In this document: positions 1 to 10,492 of the stretch, in pieces
How positions within the stretch are numbered: position 1 is the first letter of the stretch
How the letters are laid out: each line of letters begins with the position of its first letter
Translations under genes and position numbers: made by a program
The notes under the pieces: model-generated
The model's database searches: none
What the model saw: the letters and a program-made list of their open reading frames with translations, nothing else
What the model was told of the DNA's origin: nothing
From: Variovorax sp. J22G73
Lineage (GTDB): Bacteria > Pseudomonadota > Gammaproteobacteria > Burkholderiales > Burkholderiaceae_C
Assembly: GCF_030317035.1 (NCBI RefSeq)
Contig: NZ_JASZYK010000010.1
Location: forward strand, 62,001-126,000
Direction of reading: 5' to 3'
DNA: 64,000 nt

Positions 1-2
1 CG

Positions 3-3000
3 ACCTTCCTCGGCTACATCGACGACGTGGGCACGCTGCAAGGCAGCTTCGGCAGCGGCACCACCGACGACCCCACGCCCACGCTCACCGGCACGCTCAG
101 CGCCGCCATCGGCGCGACGGACGTGGTGCGCATCTACGACGGCGCCACGCTGGTGGGCACCGCCACGGTCACGGGCACCGGCTGGAGCTTCGTGCCGCCC
201 GCGCTGACCGAAGGCGTTGCCCACAGCTACACCGCAGTGGTGGCCGACGCGGCGGGCAACGAGGGCACGGCGTCGCCGGTGCTCGCGCTCACGCTGGACA
301 CCACGCCGCCGGCGCAGTCCGCCGCCATCGTCAACTACGCCGACAACGCCGGCACGCAGGCCGGCGACTTCGGCAGCGGCACCGAAACCGACGACACCAC
401 GCCGGTGCTCAACGGCACGCTGACGGCCGCGCTGGGCGCGGGCGACACGCTGCGCATCTACGACGGCGCCACCTTCGTGGGCACCGCCACGGTCAACGGC
501 ACCGCCTGGAGCTTCGCCACCCCCGGCCTGCTCGACGGCAGCACCCACAGCTACACGGCCGTGGTGGCCGACGCCGCGGGCAACGAAGGCGCGGTGTCGC
601 CGGCCTTCACGCTGAGCGTGGTCACCACCGGGCCGTCGCAGCTGGCCACCGTGGCCTCGTACACCGACGACACCGGCACCAACGTGGGCAGCTTCGGCAG
701 CGGCGTGCCGACCGACGACACCGCGCCGGTGCTCAACGGCACACTCAGCGCGGGCCTGGGCGCGGGCGAGTTCGTGCGCATCTACGACGGCGCCACGCTG
801 GTGGGCACCGCGACGGTCACGGGCACCACCTGGACCTTCGCCACGCCCGTGCTGGCCGACGGCAGCACCCACAGCTACACAGCCGTGGTGACCGACGCGG
901 CGGGCAACGAGAGCACGCCGTCGCCGGCCTTCGTGCTCGCGGTGGACACCACCGCGCCCGCGCAGACCGCGGCCATCGGCGGGTACACCGACGACGCGGG
1001 CACGCTGCAGGGCGGCTTCGCCAGCGGCACCACCACCGACGACACCACGCCGGTGCTCAACGGCACGCTGAGCGCGGCGCTGGGCGCGGGCGACGTGGTG
1101 CGCATCTACGAGGGCACCACGCTCGTGGGCACCGCCACCGTCAGCGGCACCAGCTGGAGCTTCGCCACGCCCGCTCTTGCCAGCGGCAGCACGCACACCT
1201 ACACGGCGGTGGTCGCGGACGCGGCGGGCAACGAGGGCGCGGCATCGCCGGGCCTCACGCTCACGGTGGACACCACCGCGCCGGCGCAGACCGCCACCAT
1301 CGGCGGCTACACCGACGACGTCGGCACGCTGCAGGCCACCTACGGCAGCGGCACCACCACCGACGACACCACGCCCACGCTCACCGGCACGCTCAGCGCC
1401 GCGCTGGCCGCGGGCGATACCGTGCGCATCTACGACGGCGGCACCTTCGTGGGCACCGCCACCGTCAACGGCCCTGCCTGGACCTTCACGCCGCCCGCGT
1501 TGGCGGACGGCACCACGCACACCTACACGGCGGTGGTGAGCGACGCCGCGGGCAACCTCGGCACGCCATCGACCGGGCTGGTGCTCACCGTCGACACCAC
1601 GGCCCCCACGCAGACCGCGTCCATCGGCGGCTACATCGACGACGTCGGCACGCTGCAGGCCACCTACGGCAGCGGCACCAGCACTGACGACACCACGCCC
1701 ACGCTCACCGGCACGCTGGGCGCCGCGCTGGGCACGGGCGACGTGGTGCGCATCTACGACGGCGCCACGCTCGTCGGCACCGCGACGGTCACGGGCACGA
1801 GCTGGAGCTTCACGCCGCCGGCACTCGCCAACGGCAGCACCCACAGCTACACGGCGGTGGTCGCCGACGCGGCGGGCAACGAGAGCACGCCGTCGGCTGC
1901 GTTCACGCTCACGGTGGACACGACCGCCCCCGTGCAGACCGCCACCATCGGCGGCTACACCGACAACGTCGGCACGCTGCAGGGCAGCTACGGCAGCGGC
2001 ACCAGCACCGACGACACCACGCCGACGCTGACGGGCACGCTGAGCGCGGCGCTGGGCACGGGCGACGTGGTGCGCATCTACGACGGTGGCACGCTGGTCG
2101 GCACCGCGACGGTCACGGGCATCGGCTGGACCTTCACGCCCCCGGCACTGACGGACGGCAGCACCCACAGCTACACCGCGGTGGTGGCCGATGCGGCGGG
2201 CAACGAGAGCACGGCCTCCACGGCCTTCACGCTCACGGTCGACACGACGGCACCGGCGCAGACCGCCACCGTCACAGGCTACACCGACGACGTCGGCACG
2301 CTGCAAGCCACCTTCGGCAGCGGCACCAGCACCGACGACACCACGCCCACGCTCACCGGCACGCTCAGCGCGGCGCTGGCCACGGGCGACACGGTGCGCA
2401 TCTACGACGGCGGCACGCTGGTGGGCACCGCGACGGTCACGGGCACCAGCTGGACCTTCACGCCCGCCGCGCTGGCCAACGGCAGTACCCACAGCTACAC
2501 GGCGGTGGTGGCCGACGCCGCGGGCAACGAAAGCACCGCGTCGCCCGCGTTCACGCTCACGGTGGACACCACGCCGCCGATGCAGACCGCGGCCATCGAT
2601 GGTTACATCGACGATGTCGGCACGCTGCAAGCCACCTACGGCAGCGGTACCGCCACGGACGACACCACGCCCACGCTGACAGGCACGCTCAGCGCCGCGC
2701 CGGCCACGGGCGACGTGGTGCGGATCTACGACGGCGCCACGCTCGTGGGCACCGCGACCGTCTCCGGCACCGCCTGGAGCTTCACGCCCCCGACACTGGC
2801 CAACGGCAGCACCCACGGCTACACGGCCGTGGTGGCCGACGCGGCGGGCAACGAGAGCACGCCGTCGCCGGTCTTCACGCTCACGGTGGACACCACGCCG
2901 CCCGCGCAGACCGCGGCCATCGGCGGCTACACCGACAACGTCGGCACGCTGCAGGGCAGCTACGGCAGCGGCACCAGCACCGACGACACCACGCCGACGC

Positions 3001-6000
3001 TCACCGGCACGCTGAGCGCGGCGCTGGGCACGGGCGACACCGTGCGCATCTACGACGGCGGCACGCTGGTCGGTACCGCGACGGTCACGGGCACCGGCTG
3101 GACCTTCACGCCGCCAGCGCTGACGGACGGCAGCACCCACAGCTACACCGCGGTCGTGGCCGACGCGGCGGGCAACGAGAGCACCGCGTCCGCGGCCTTC
3201 ACGCTCACGGTCGACACCACGCCGCCCGCGCAGACCGCCAGCCTCGCCAGCTACACCGACAACGTCGGCACGCTGCAGGCCGCCTTCGGCAGCGGCACCA
3301 CCACCGACGACACCACGCCCACGCTGAACGGCACGCTCAGCGCGGCCATCGGCGCGACGGACGTGGTGCGCATCTACGACGGCGGCACGCTGGTGGGCAC
3401 CGCGACGGTCACGGGCACCAGCTGGACCTTCACGCCCCCCGCGCTGGCCAACGGCAGCACCCACAGCTACACGGCGGTGGTGGCCGACGCCGCGGGCAAC
3501 GAAAGCACCGCCTCCGCGGCCTTCACCCTCACGGTGGACACCACGCCGCCGGTGCAGACCGCGGCCATCGCCGGCTACACCGACGACGTCGGCACGGTGC
3601 AGGGCAGCCTCGTCGGCAGCGGCACCAGCACCGACGACACCACGCCCACGCTCACCGGCACGCTGAGCGCCGCGCTGGGCACGGGCGACACGGTGCGCAT
3701 CTACGACGGCGCCACGCTGGTCGGCACCGCGACGGTCACGGGCACCGCGTGGGCCTTCACGCCACCGGCACTGGCCGACGGCAGCACGCACAGCTACACC
3801 GCAGTGGTGGCCGACGCGGCGGGCAACGAGAGCACGGCCTCCGCGGCCTTCACGCTCACGGTCGACACCATCGCGCCGGTCCAGGTGACGGCCATCACCG
3901 GCTACACCGACAACGTCGGCATCGTGCAGGGCAGCCTCTTCGGCAGCGGCACCACCACCGACGACACCACGCCCACGCTCACCGGCACGCTCAGCGCGGC
4001 ACTGGGCGCGGGTGACGTGGTGCGCATCTACGACGGGGCCACGCTGGTGGGCACCGCGACCGTCACCGGCACCGCCTGGAGCTTCACGCCGCCCGCGCTG
4101 GCCGACGGCAGCACCCACAGCTACACGGCGCGGGTGTCGGACGCCGCGGGCAACGAGGCCGCGCCGTCCGCCGCCTTCACCCTCACCGTGGACACCACCG
4201 CGCCGGCGCAGACCGCCAGCGTGACCGCCTACACCGACGACGCGGGCCTGCTGCAGGGCAGCTACGGCAGCGGCAGCAACGGCGGCAGCACCGACGACAC
4301 CACGCCCACGCTCACCGGCACGCTCAGCGCGGCGCTGGCCACGGGCGACACGGTGCGCATCTACGACGGCGCCACCTTCGTCGGCACGGCCACGGTCACG
4401 GGCACCACCTGGAGCTTCGCGAGCGCGGCGCTTGCCAACGGCAGCACGCACACCTTCACCGCGGTGGTGGCCGACGCGGCCGGCAACCAGGGCCCGGCCG
4501 GCACCGCGCTCACGCTCACGGTGGACACCACGCCGCCCGCGCAGACCACGGCGGTGGCCAGCTTCACCGACGACGCGGGCATCGTGCTGGGCAACTTCGG
4601 CGGCGGCACCACCACCGACGACACCACGCCGGTGCTCAACGGCACGCTGAGCGCCGCGCTGGCCGCGGGCGACACGGTGCGCGTGTACGACGGCGCCACC
4701 TTCCTGGGCACCGCCACGGTCAGCGGCACCACGTGGACCTTCGCCACGCCCACGCTGGTCAACGGCAGCACGCACAGCTACACGGCGGTGGTGACCGACG
4801 CGGCCGGCAACCTGGGCACGGCCTCGCCGGCCTTCACGCTCACGATCGACACCACGCCGCCCGCGCAGACCACGGCCATCGCCAGCTTCGCCGACAACGC
4901 GGGCACCAACCAGGGCAACTTCGGCAGCGGCCTCACCACCGACGACACCACGCCCGTGCTCAACGGCACGCTCAGCGCGGCCATCGGCGCGAGCGACACG
5001 GTGCGCATCTACGACGGCGCCACCTACATCGGCAACGCCACCGTCACCGGCACCAGCTGGACCTTTGCCACGCCGGTGCTGCTGAACGGCAGCGGCCACA
5101 CCTATACCGCGGTGGTGACCGACGCGGCGGGCAACCTGGGCACGCCGTCCGCGGCCTTCACGCTCACGGTGGACACCACGCCGCCCGCGCAGACGGCGGC
5201 CATCGGCAGCTACGCCGACGACGTGGGCATCCTCACCGGGCCGTTCGGCAGCGGCACCGCCACCGACGACACCACGCCGGTGCTCAACGGCACGCTGAGC
5301 GCGGCACTGGGCGCGGGCGACACGGTGCGCATCTACGACGGCGGCACGCTGGTGGGCACGGCCACGGTCAACGGCACCACCTGGAGCTTCGCGACGCCAG
5401 TGCTGGCCAACGGCAGCAGCCACACCTACACGGCGGTGGTGGCCGACGCGGCGGGCAACGAAGGCACGGCCTCGGCACCGCTGGCGCTCACGGTGGACAC
5501 CACGCCGCCGGCGCAGACCGCCGCCGTCACGGCCTACCTGGACAACGCCGGCACCAACCAGGGCAGCTACGGCAGCGGCAGCACCACCGACGACACCACG
5601 CCCGTGCTCACCGGCACGCTCAGCGCGGCCATCGGCGCGACGGACACGGTGCGCATCTACGAAGGCGCCACCTACATCGGCAACGCCACCGTCACCGGCA
5701 CCACCTGGAGCTTCGCGACGCCGGTGCTGCTGAACGGCAGCAGCCACACCTACACCGCGGTGGTGACCGACGCGGCGGGCAACCTGGGCACGGCCTCGGC
5801 CGGCTTCACCCTCGCCATCGACACCACGCCGCCGGCGCAGACGGCGCTCATCGCCAGCTTCGCCGACAACGTCGGCATCACCCAGGGCAACCTCGCCAGC
5901 GGCACCGTCACCGACGACACCACGCCGGTGCTCAACGGCACGCTGAGCGCGGCGCTGGGCGCGGGCGACGTGGTGCGCATCTACGACGGCGCCACGCTGG

Positions 6001-6480
6001 TCGGCACGGCCACCGTCAGCGGCACCGCCTGGACCTTTGCCGCGCCGGTGCTGGCCGACGGTTCCACGCACGTGTACACGGCGGTGGTGGCCGACGCGGC
6101 GGGCAACCAGGGCACGGCGTCGACCGCCTTCACGCTCACGGTGGACACCACGCCGCCGGCGCAGACCGCGCTCATCGTCAGCTTCGCCGACAACGTGGGC
6201 CTCAACCTGGGCAACTTCGGCAGCGGCGTGCCCACCGACGACACCACGCCGGTGCTCAACGGGACGCTCAGCGCGGCCATCGGCGCGACCGACACGGTGC
6301 GCATCTACGACGGCGCCACCTACATCGGCAACGCCACCGTCACCGGCACCAGCTGGACCTTCGCCACGCCGGTGCTGCTGAACGGCAGCACGCACGTGTA
6401 CACCGCGGTGGTGGCCGACGCGGCGGGCAACCAGACGGCGGCCTCGGCGGGCTTCACGCTCACGGTGGACACCACCGCGC
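3..6480 (+). repeat. Tandem array of ~20 Ig-domain repeats, 324-bp period
   Basis: The unit is 108 codons (324 bp), for example from the DTTPP motif near 2889 to the same motif near 3213. Copies near 3590 and 3900 carry one extra codon, and the copy near 4270 carries a short GSNGG-type insertion. Sequence such as GGCACGCTCAGCGCGGC recurs in copy after copy. Neighbouring copies fall into subtypes (GTLQ...TPTLTGTL early; GTNQG/TPVLNGTL late), suggesting expansion by local duplication. The array is a likely site of copy-number variation and of short-read assembly collapse. Confidence 0.93.
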
Positions 6481-9400
6481 CCACGGCCGCGATCGACATC
6501 GTGTCGATCGCCGACGACACCGGCAACAGCGCGACCGACTTCCTCACGCGTGACACCTCGCTCACCGTGAACGGCACCGTGGGCACGCTGGGCGCGGGCG
6601 AGCGCGCGCAGATCAGCATCGACGGCACCACCTGGGTCGACCTCGCGGTGGTGGGCGGCGCGTGGTCGTTCGTGGACGCGCGCGTGCTCACCGGCGGCAG
6701 CTACACCTACCGCGTGCGCGTGGTCGACGCGGCGGGCAACCTCGGCGCGACCGACACGCAGGCCGTGGTGGTGGACGTCACCGCGCCCACGCAGGTGGCG
6801 GCTGTCGTGAGCTTCGTCGACAACCTGGGCCCGCTGACCGGCACGCTGCTGAGCGGCGCCATCACCGACGACACCAAGCCCGTGCTCAACGGCACCATCA
6901 CCGCCGGCGTGGCCGCGGGCGACACCCTGCGCATCTACCAGGACGGCGTGCTGGTGCGCTCCATCGTGCTCACGGCCGGGCAGACCAGCTGGACGTACGC
7001 GCCGCCGGTGCTGGGCTTCGGGCTGCACAGCTACACCACGACGCTGGTCGACGCGGCGGGCAACGAGAGCACGCCCGGCGTGCCCTTCACGTTCACGGTC
7101 GACGCCACGGCCACGCTCACCGCGCTGGCCACCGACACCGGCGTGAGCGTGGCGGGCGGTTTTTCGAACAGCTCTGCGCTGAACACCGACCTGGTCACGC
7201 GCGACAGCACGCCGCTGCTCACCGGCACCATCGCCCGGGCGCTGCAGGCCGACGAGGTGGTGCGCATCAGCCTGGACGGCGGCCTCACCTGGACCACCGT
7301 GCAGGACGTGGACGGCGCCACCACCTGGAGCTACGCGCCCGCGGCCTACGCCGCCTCGGCCACCGTGGCCGCGCAGGTGCGCATCGAGAACACGGCCGAC
7401 GGCACGCACGGCTCGGTCAACACGGTGAGCTACACGGTCGACCTGGTCGCGCCCACGCTGACGCTCACCGCGCCGGCGCTGGCCAACGCGGCCGCCATCG
7501 ACGCCGACGGCGACCGCACCATCGCCGCGGGCACCGCCGTGTTCAGCAGCGCCGTGAGCGGCACGGCCGAGGTGGGCACCACCGTGGCGCTCATCAACGA
7601 CGTGAACCACGACGGCATCTACACCGAAGGCGTGGACGTGGTGCTGGGCACCGCGCTGGTCGGCGCGGGCGGCGCGTGGTCGATCTCGGCGGCGCTGGGC
7701 ACCGGCGTGGGCGCCTACCACCTGGGCTACGTGGTGTGGGATGCCGCGGGCAACCAGAGCCGCCTGAGCACCACCACGCAGGTCGACGTGGTGCCCGTGC
7801 TCGACCACCTGCCGGCCGCGGCCGCCGTGCACGGCACCAGCAACACCACCGGCTTCGGCGGCGCGATGGCCATCAACCTGCAGGGCAACTGGAGCTTCGC
7901 GGGCGACCAGGCGGTCTACAACGGCACCTCGCGCACCAACTACATCACCACCGACCTCGGGCAGCAGCTGCTGTCGGGCGGCACGTCGACCGCGTACTCG
8001 TTCTTCGACTACAACCTGGACGGCATCCTGGACGTCATCGGTACCGACGCCAACGCGGGCGGGGCCAACAGCACGCCGCTGTGGACCGGGGCGCTGGGCC
8101 TGGGCTACGTGCCCACCGCGGTGGGCACCGGCCTGAGCGGCGTGTCCAACGGCGGCGTGGCGGTGATCGACATGGACGGCGACGGCTACCTGGACGCCAT
8201 CGTCGGCGACGGCGCGGGCGACTCGGCCTCGTTCGTGAAGAACACGCTGGGCGTGCTCAGCACCTACGGCAACGGCACCGCGCTGCTCCCGCCGGCCGCG
8301 GGCATCGCCAACCTGCAGACCGGGCGCGAGGTCTCGGGCGTGGACCTGAACAACGACGGCCGCGTGGACATCGCGCTGCACAGCACCACCACCACCACGC
8401 TGGGCAACAACAACGACTTCACGCTCACGCTGCTCACCAACAACGGCAAGGCCAGCCTGAACGGGTCGAACTGGACCGAGTCGCAGGCCATCAACGACGT
8501 GTTCGCGACCAACGCCGTCAGCGGCAACGCGACCGACGCGGTGTCGCTCACCTGGGCCGACTTCAACAACGACGGCTGGCTCGACCTGTACGTCAACAGC
8601 AGCAAGGCGGGCACGGCCAGCAAGGTGTACCTGAACAACGCGGGCACGCTGTCGACCACCGGCGTGTCGGTGGCCAACGACACGCTGGCCGGCGACGCCT
8701 CGGTGGCGGTCGACTGGAACGGCGACGGCCGCATGGACGCGGTGGAGCTCGACTACGCCACCGGCGTGGCCAACCTGTACACCAACAGCGGCAACGTGGC
8801 GGCCGGCGCCTGGGCCTCGCGCCAGCTCGCCGGGCTGGCGCCCAACAGCGTGAACAGCATTGCCGCGGCCGACTACGACTGGGACGGCGACGTCGACCTG
8901 CTCATCGGCATGAACGGCAGCACCGCCACGCAGCTGGTGGCCAACACCAACCAGGTGAAGGACGGCACCGCGCTGCACCTGCGCATCCTGAACGCGCAGG
9001 GCTTCAACGTGTACTTCGGCAACACGGTGCAGGTGTTCGACGCGCAGGGCGCGCTGGTGGCCACGCAGATCATCAACCCGCAGTCGGGCAGCTGGGGCAA
9101 CGACAGCTCGGGCATCGTCAACGTGTTCGGCCTGGACCCCACGCAGACCTACACGGTGAAGCTGCTGGCCAACAACAACGGCGCCTCGGCCACCTACACC
9201 TGGAACGTGACGCCGGGCGACGCCACCAGCGCCCACCTGCTCACCACCACCGACGTGCCCGTGCTGCTGCCCAACGTGATGACCGGCACCGGCTACGACG
9301 ACACCTACGTGGTGGGCAACGTGCTGGGCGGCAGCACGGTCTACAACGGCGGCGGCGGCTGGAACGCGCCGCTGCTGCCGGGCGAGACCAAGACCTGGTC

Positions 9401-10487
9401 GGCCACCGGCGGCATGGACATCGTCGATTTCCGCAACGCCGTGGCCGGCGTGGGCGTGGACCTGACGACCAACCTGGTCACGGGCTGGGGCATCCTGGGC
9501 ACGGTGAACAACGTGGAGGGCGTGCGCGGCAGCGCGCTGGCCGACACCTTCGTGGGCAGCCTGGGCGACAACATGTTCGAGGGGCGCGGCGGCAACGACA
9601 CCTACTTCCTGGGGCTGAACGCGGGCAACGACCGGCTGGTCTACAACCTGCTGAACGCCACCGACAAGGCCACCGGCGGCAACGGCAGCGACGTGGCCAA
9701 CGGCTTCACGCTGGGCAGCATGGCCAACGCCGCCAGCACCGACGCCGACCTGATCGACCTGGGCGGGCTGCTGGCGGGCTACACCGGCACAGCGCACGTG
9801 TACCGCGACGCCGGCACCGGCAACTACGTGCTCGACCCCTCGTCGGCCGGGCTGCTGAACTACATCCACGTGACCAACGTGGGCGGCAACACGGTGATCG
9901 CGGTGGACCTGGGCGGCACCGGCAACTTCAGCACGCCGCTGCTCACGCTGACGGGCGTGACGACCTCGCTGGAAACCTTGCTGGGCAACGGGCAGTTGCT
10001 GATCGGGGGGGCCGGCAGCACCGGCGTCCAGTCGCTCGCGTCGTTCTCGGTCGCGCAGGACCAGGCCGAGCCCGTGGCGGCGGAGAAGAGCGCGCTGGCC
10101 GACACCGGCCACACGCTCGACCTGGCGGCCAACGGGCAGCAGGGCCACGAGACGCTGATGTACAAGCTGCTGTCCACCGCCGGCGCGAACAGCGCGACAG
10201 GCGGCAACGGCTTCGACGAGGTGAACGGCTTCAGGCTGGGCGCCTTCGAGACCAGCGCCGACGCCGACCGCATCGACGTGTCGGCGCTGCTGACCGGCTA
10301 CGCCGCCCACAGCGGCGACCCCATCGGCAACTACCTGCAGCTGACCCAGAGCAACGGCAACACCGTGCTGAGCATCGACCGCGACGGCGCGGGCGGCGCG
10401 CAGTCGATGACGCCGCTGCTTTCGCTCAACGGCGTGAGCACCGACCTGGCGACGCTGCTGGCCAACCATCAGCTGGTGGTGGTCTGA
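3..10487 (+). CDS. Giant Ig-repeat type I secreted adhesin (5' end missing)
   Basis: The reading frame is open from the window edge, and the codons before the first GTG (position 27) already match the repeat, so the true start lies upstream. About 3,490 residues are visible. In order: some 20 near-identical Ig-like domains of 108 residues (nt 3-6480, DTTPPAQT...DAAGNES type, resembling Big_13/BapA domains); about four divergent Ig-like domains (to nt ~7790); six FG-GAP/VCBS-like calcium-loop motifs such as DMDGDGYLD and DLNNDGRVD (nt ~8000-8920); a short RTX-like stretch (GRGGNDTYF, nt ~9590); and two related C-terminal modules (nt 9624-10010 and 10143-10484), the last ending in the hydrophobic tail LLANHQLVVV typical of type I secretion targets. 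It is the likely substrate of the exporter encoded directly downstream. Role inferred: surface adhesion and biofilm. Any N-terminal retention module or LapG-type cleavage site lies outside the window. Confidence 0.93.
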   Translation, partial: TFLGYIDDVGTLQGSFGSGTTDDPTPTLTGTLSAAIGATDVVRIYDGATLVGTATVTGTGWSFVPPALTEGVAHSYTAVVADAAGNEGTASPVLALTLDTTPPAQSAAIVNYADNAGTQAGDFGSGTETDDTTPVLNGTLTAALGAGDTLRIYDGATFVGTATVNGTAWSFATPGLLDGSTHSYTAVVADAAGNEGAVSPAFTLSVVTTGPSQLATVASYTDDTGTNVGSFGSGVPTDDTAPVLNGTLSAGLGAGEFVRIYDGATLVGTATVTGTTWTFATPVLADGSTHSYTAVVTDAAGNESTPSPAFVLAVDTTAPAQTAAIGGYTDDAGTLQGGFASGTTTDDTTPVLNGTLSAALGAGDVVRIYEGTTLVGTATVSGTSWSFATPALASGSTHTYTAVVADAAGNEGAASPGLTLTVDTTAPAQTATIGGYTDDVGTLQATYGSGTTTDDTTPTLTGTLSAALAAGDTVRIYDGGTFVGTATVNGPAWTFTPPALADGTTHTYTAVVSDAAGNLGTPSTGLVLTVDTTAPTQTASIGGYIDDVGTLQATYGSGTSTDDTTPTLTGTLGAALGTGDVVRIYDGATLVGTATVTGTSWSFTPPALANGSTHSYTAVVADAAGNESTPSAAFTLTVDTTAPVQTATIGGYTDNVGTLQGSYGSGTSTDDTTPTLTGTLSAALGTGDVVRIYDGGTLVGTATVTGIGWTFTPPALTDGSTHSYTAVVADAAGNESTASTAFTLTVDTTAPAQTATVTGYTDDVGTLQATFGSGTSTDDTTPTLTGTLSAALATGDTVRIYDGGTLVGTATVTGTSWTFTPAALANGSTHSYTAVVADAAGNESTASPAFTLTVDTTPPMQTAAIDGYIDDVGTLQATYGSGTATDDTTPTLTGTLSAAPATGDVVRIYDGATLVGTATVSGTAWSFTPPTLANGSTHGYTAVVADAAGNESTPSPVFTLTVDTTPPAQTAAIGGYTDNVGTLQGSYGSGTSTDDTTPTLTGTLSAALGTGDTVRIYDGGTLVGTATVTGTGWTFTPPALTDGSTHSYTAVVADAAGNESTASAAFTLTVDTTPPAQTASLASYTDNVGTLQAAFGSGTTTDDTTPTLNGTLSAAIGATDVVRIYDGGTLVGTATVTGTSWTFTPPALANGSTHSYTAVVADAAGNESTASAAFTLTVDTTPPVQTAAIAGYTDDVGTVQGSLVGSGTSTDDTTPTLTGTLSAALGTGDTVRIYDGATLVGTATVTGTAWAFTPPALADGSTHSYTAVVADAAGNESTASAAFTLTVDTIAPVQVTAITGYTDNVGIVQGSLFGSGTTTDDTTPTLTGTLSAALGAGDVVRIYDGATLVGTATVTGTAWSFTPPALADGSTHSYTARVSDAAGNEAAPSAAFTLTVDTTAPAQTASVTAYTDDAGLLQGSYGSGSNGGSTDDTTPTLTGTLSAALATGDTVRIYDGATFVGTATVTGTTWSFASAALANGSTHTFTAVVADAAGNQGPAGTALTLTVDTTPPAQTTAVASFTDDAGIVLGNFGGGTTTDDTTPVLNGTLSAALAAGDTVRVYDGATFLGTATVSGTTWTFATPTLVNGSTHSYTAVVTDAAGNLGTASPAFTLTIDTTPPAQTTAIASFADNAGTNQGNFGSGLTTDDTTPVLNGTLSAAIGASDTVRIYDGATYIGNATVTGTSWTFATPVLLNGSGHTYTAVVTDAAGNLGTPSAAFTLTVDTTPPAQTAAIGSYADDVGILTGPFGSGTATDDTTPVLNGTLSAALGAGDTVRIYDGGTLVGTATVNGTTWSFATPVLANGSSHTYTAVVADAAGNEGTASAPLALTVDTTPPAQTAAVTAYLDNAGTNQGSYGSGSTTDDTTPVLTGTLSAAIGATDTVRIYEGATYIGNATVTGTTWSFATPVLLNGSSHTYTAVVTDAAGNLGTASAGFTLAIDTTPPAQTALIASFADNVGITQGNLASGTVTDDTTPVLNGTLSAALGAGDVVRIYDGATLVGTATVSGTAWTFAAPVLADGSTHVYTAVVADAAGNQGTASTAFTLTVDTTPPAQTALIVSFADNVGLNLGNFGSGVPTDDTTPVLNGTLSAAIGATDTVRIYDGATYIGNATVTGTSWTFATPVLLNGSTHVYTAVVADAAGNQTAASAGFTLTVDTTAPTAAIDIVSIADDTGNSATDFLTRDTSLTVNGTVGTLGAGERAQISIDGTTWVDLAVVGGAWSFVDARVLTGGSYTYRVRVVDAAGNLGATDTQAVVVDVTAPTQVAAVVSFVDNLGPLTGTLLSGAITDDTKPVLNGTITAGVAAGDTLRIYQDGVLVRSIVLTAGQTSWTYAPPVLGFGLHSYTTTLVDAAGNESTPGVPFTFTVDATATLTALATDTGVSVAGGFSNSSALNTDLVTRDSTPLLTGTIARALQADEVVRISLDGGLTWTTVQDVDGATTWSYAPAAYAASATVAAQVRIENTADGTHGSVNTVSYTVDLVAPTLTLTAPALANAAAIDADGDRTIAAGTAVFSSAVSGTAEVGTTVALINDVNHDGIYTEGVDVVLGTALVGAGGAWSISAALGTGVGAYHLGYVVWDAAGNQSRLSTTTQVDVVPVLDHLPAAAAVHGTSNTTGFGGAMAINLQGNWSFAGDQAVYNGTSRTNYITTDLGQQLLSGGTSTAYSFFDYNLDGILDVIGTDANAGGANSTPLWTGALGLGYVPTAVGTGLSGVSNGGVAVIDMDGDGYLDAIVGDGAGDSASFVKNTLGVLSTYGNGTALLPPAAGIANLQTGREVSGVDLNNDGRVDIALHSTTTTTLGNNNDFTLTLLTNNGKASLNGSNWTESQAINDVFATNAVSGNATDAVSLTWADFNNDGWLDLYVNSSKAGTASKVYLNNAGTLSTTGVSVANDTLAGDASVAVDWNGDGRMDAVELDYATGVANLYTNSGNVAAGAWASRQLAGLAPNSVNSIAAADYDWDGDVDLLIGMNGSTATQLVANTNQVKDGTALHLRILNAQGFNVYFGNTVQVFDAQGALVATQIINPQSGSWGNDSSGIVNVFGLDPTQTYTVKLLANNNGASATYTWNVTPGDATSAHLLTTTDVPVLLPNVMTGTGYDDTYVVGNVLGGSTVYNGGGGWNAPLLPGETKTWSATGGMDIVDFRNAVAGVGVDLTTNLVTGWGILGTVNNVEGVRGSALADTFVGSLGDNMFEGRGGNDTYFLGLNAGNDRLVYNLLNATDKATGGNGSDVANGFTLGSMANAASTDADLIDLGGLLAGYTGTAHVYRDAGTGNYVLDPSSAGLLNYIHVTNVGGNTVIAVDLGGTGNFSTPLLTLTGVTTSLETLLGNGQLLIGGAGSTGVQSLASFSVAQDQAEPVAAEKSALADTGHTLDLAANGQQGHETLMYKLLSTAGANSATGGNGFDEVNGFRLGAFETSADADRIDVSALLTGYAAHSGDPIGNYLQLTQSNGNTVLSIDRDGAGGAQSMTPLLSLNGVSTDLATLLANHQLVVV

Positions 10488-10492
10488 GAAGG

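Noticed and set aside
3..6480. Regularly spaced repeats considered as a CRISPR-like or satellite array
   Set aside because: The period is 108 codons in one frame with conserved protein motifs. It is a domain array, not CRISPR.
4733..6553. 606-residue His/Gln/Arg-rich open frame inside the adhesin
   Set aside because: Shadow of the 324-bp repeat in another frame. It shows the same period and no domain.
6662..10492. Very long second frame (Arg/His/Gly-rich) overlapping the adhesin and running into the TolC-like gene
   Set aside because: It is the shadow frame of the GC-rich repeat region. Its composition is not protein-like, and only the part after 10493 has a real domain.
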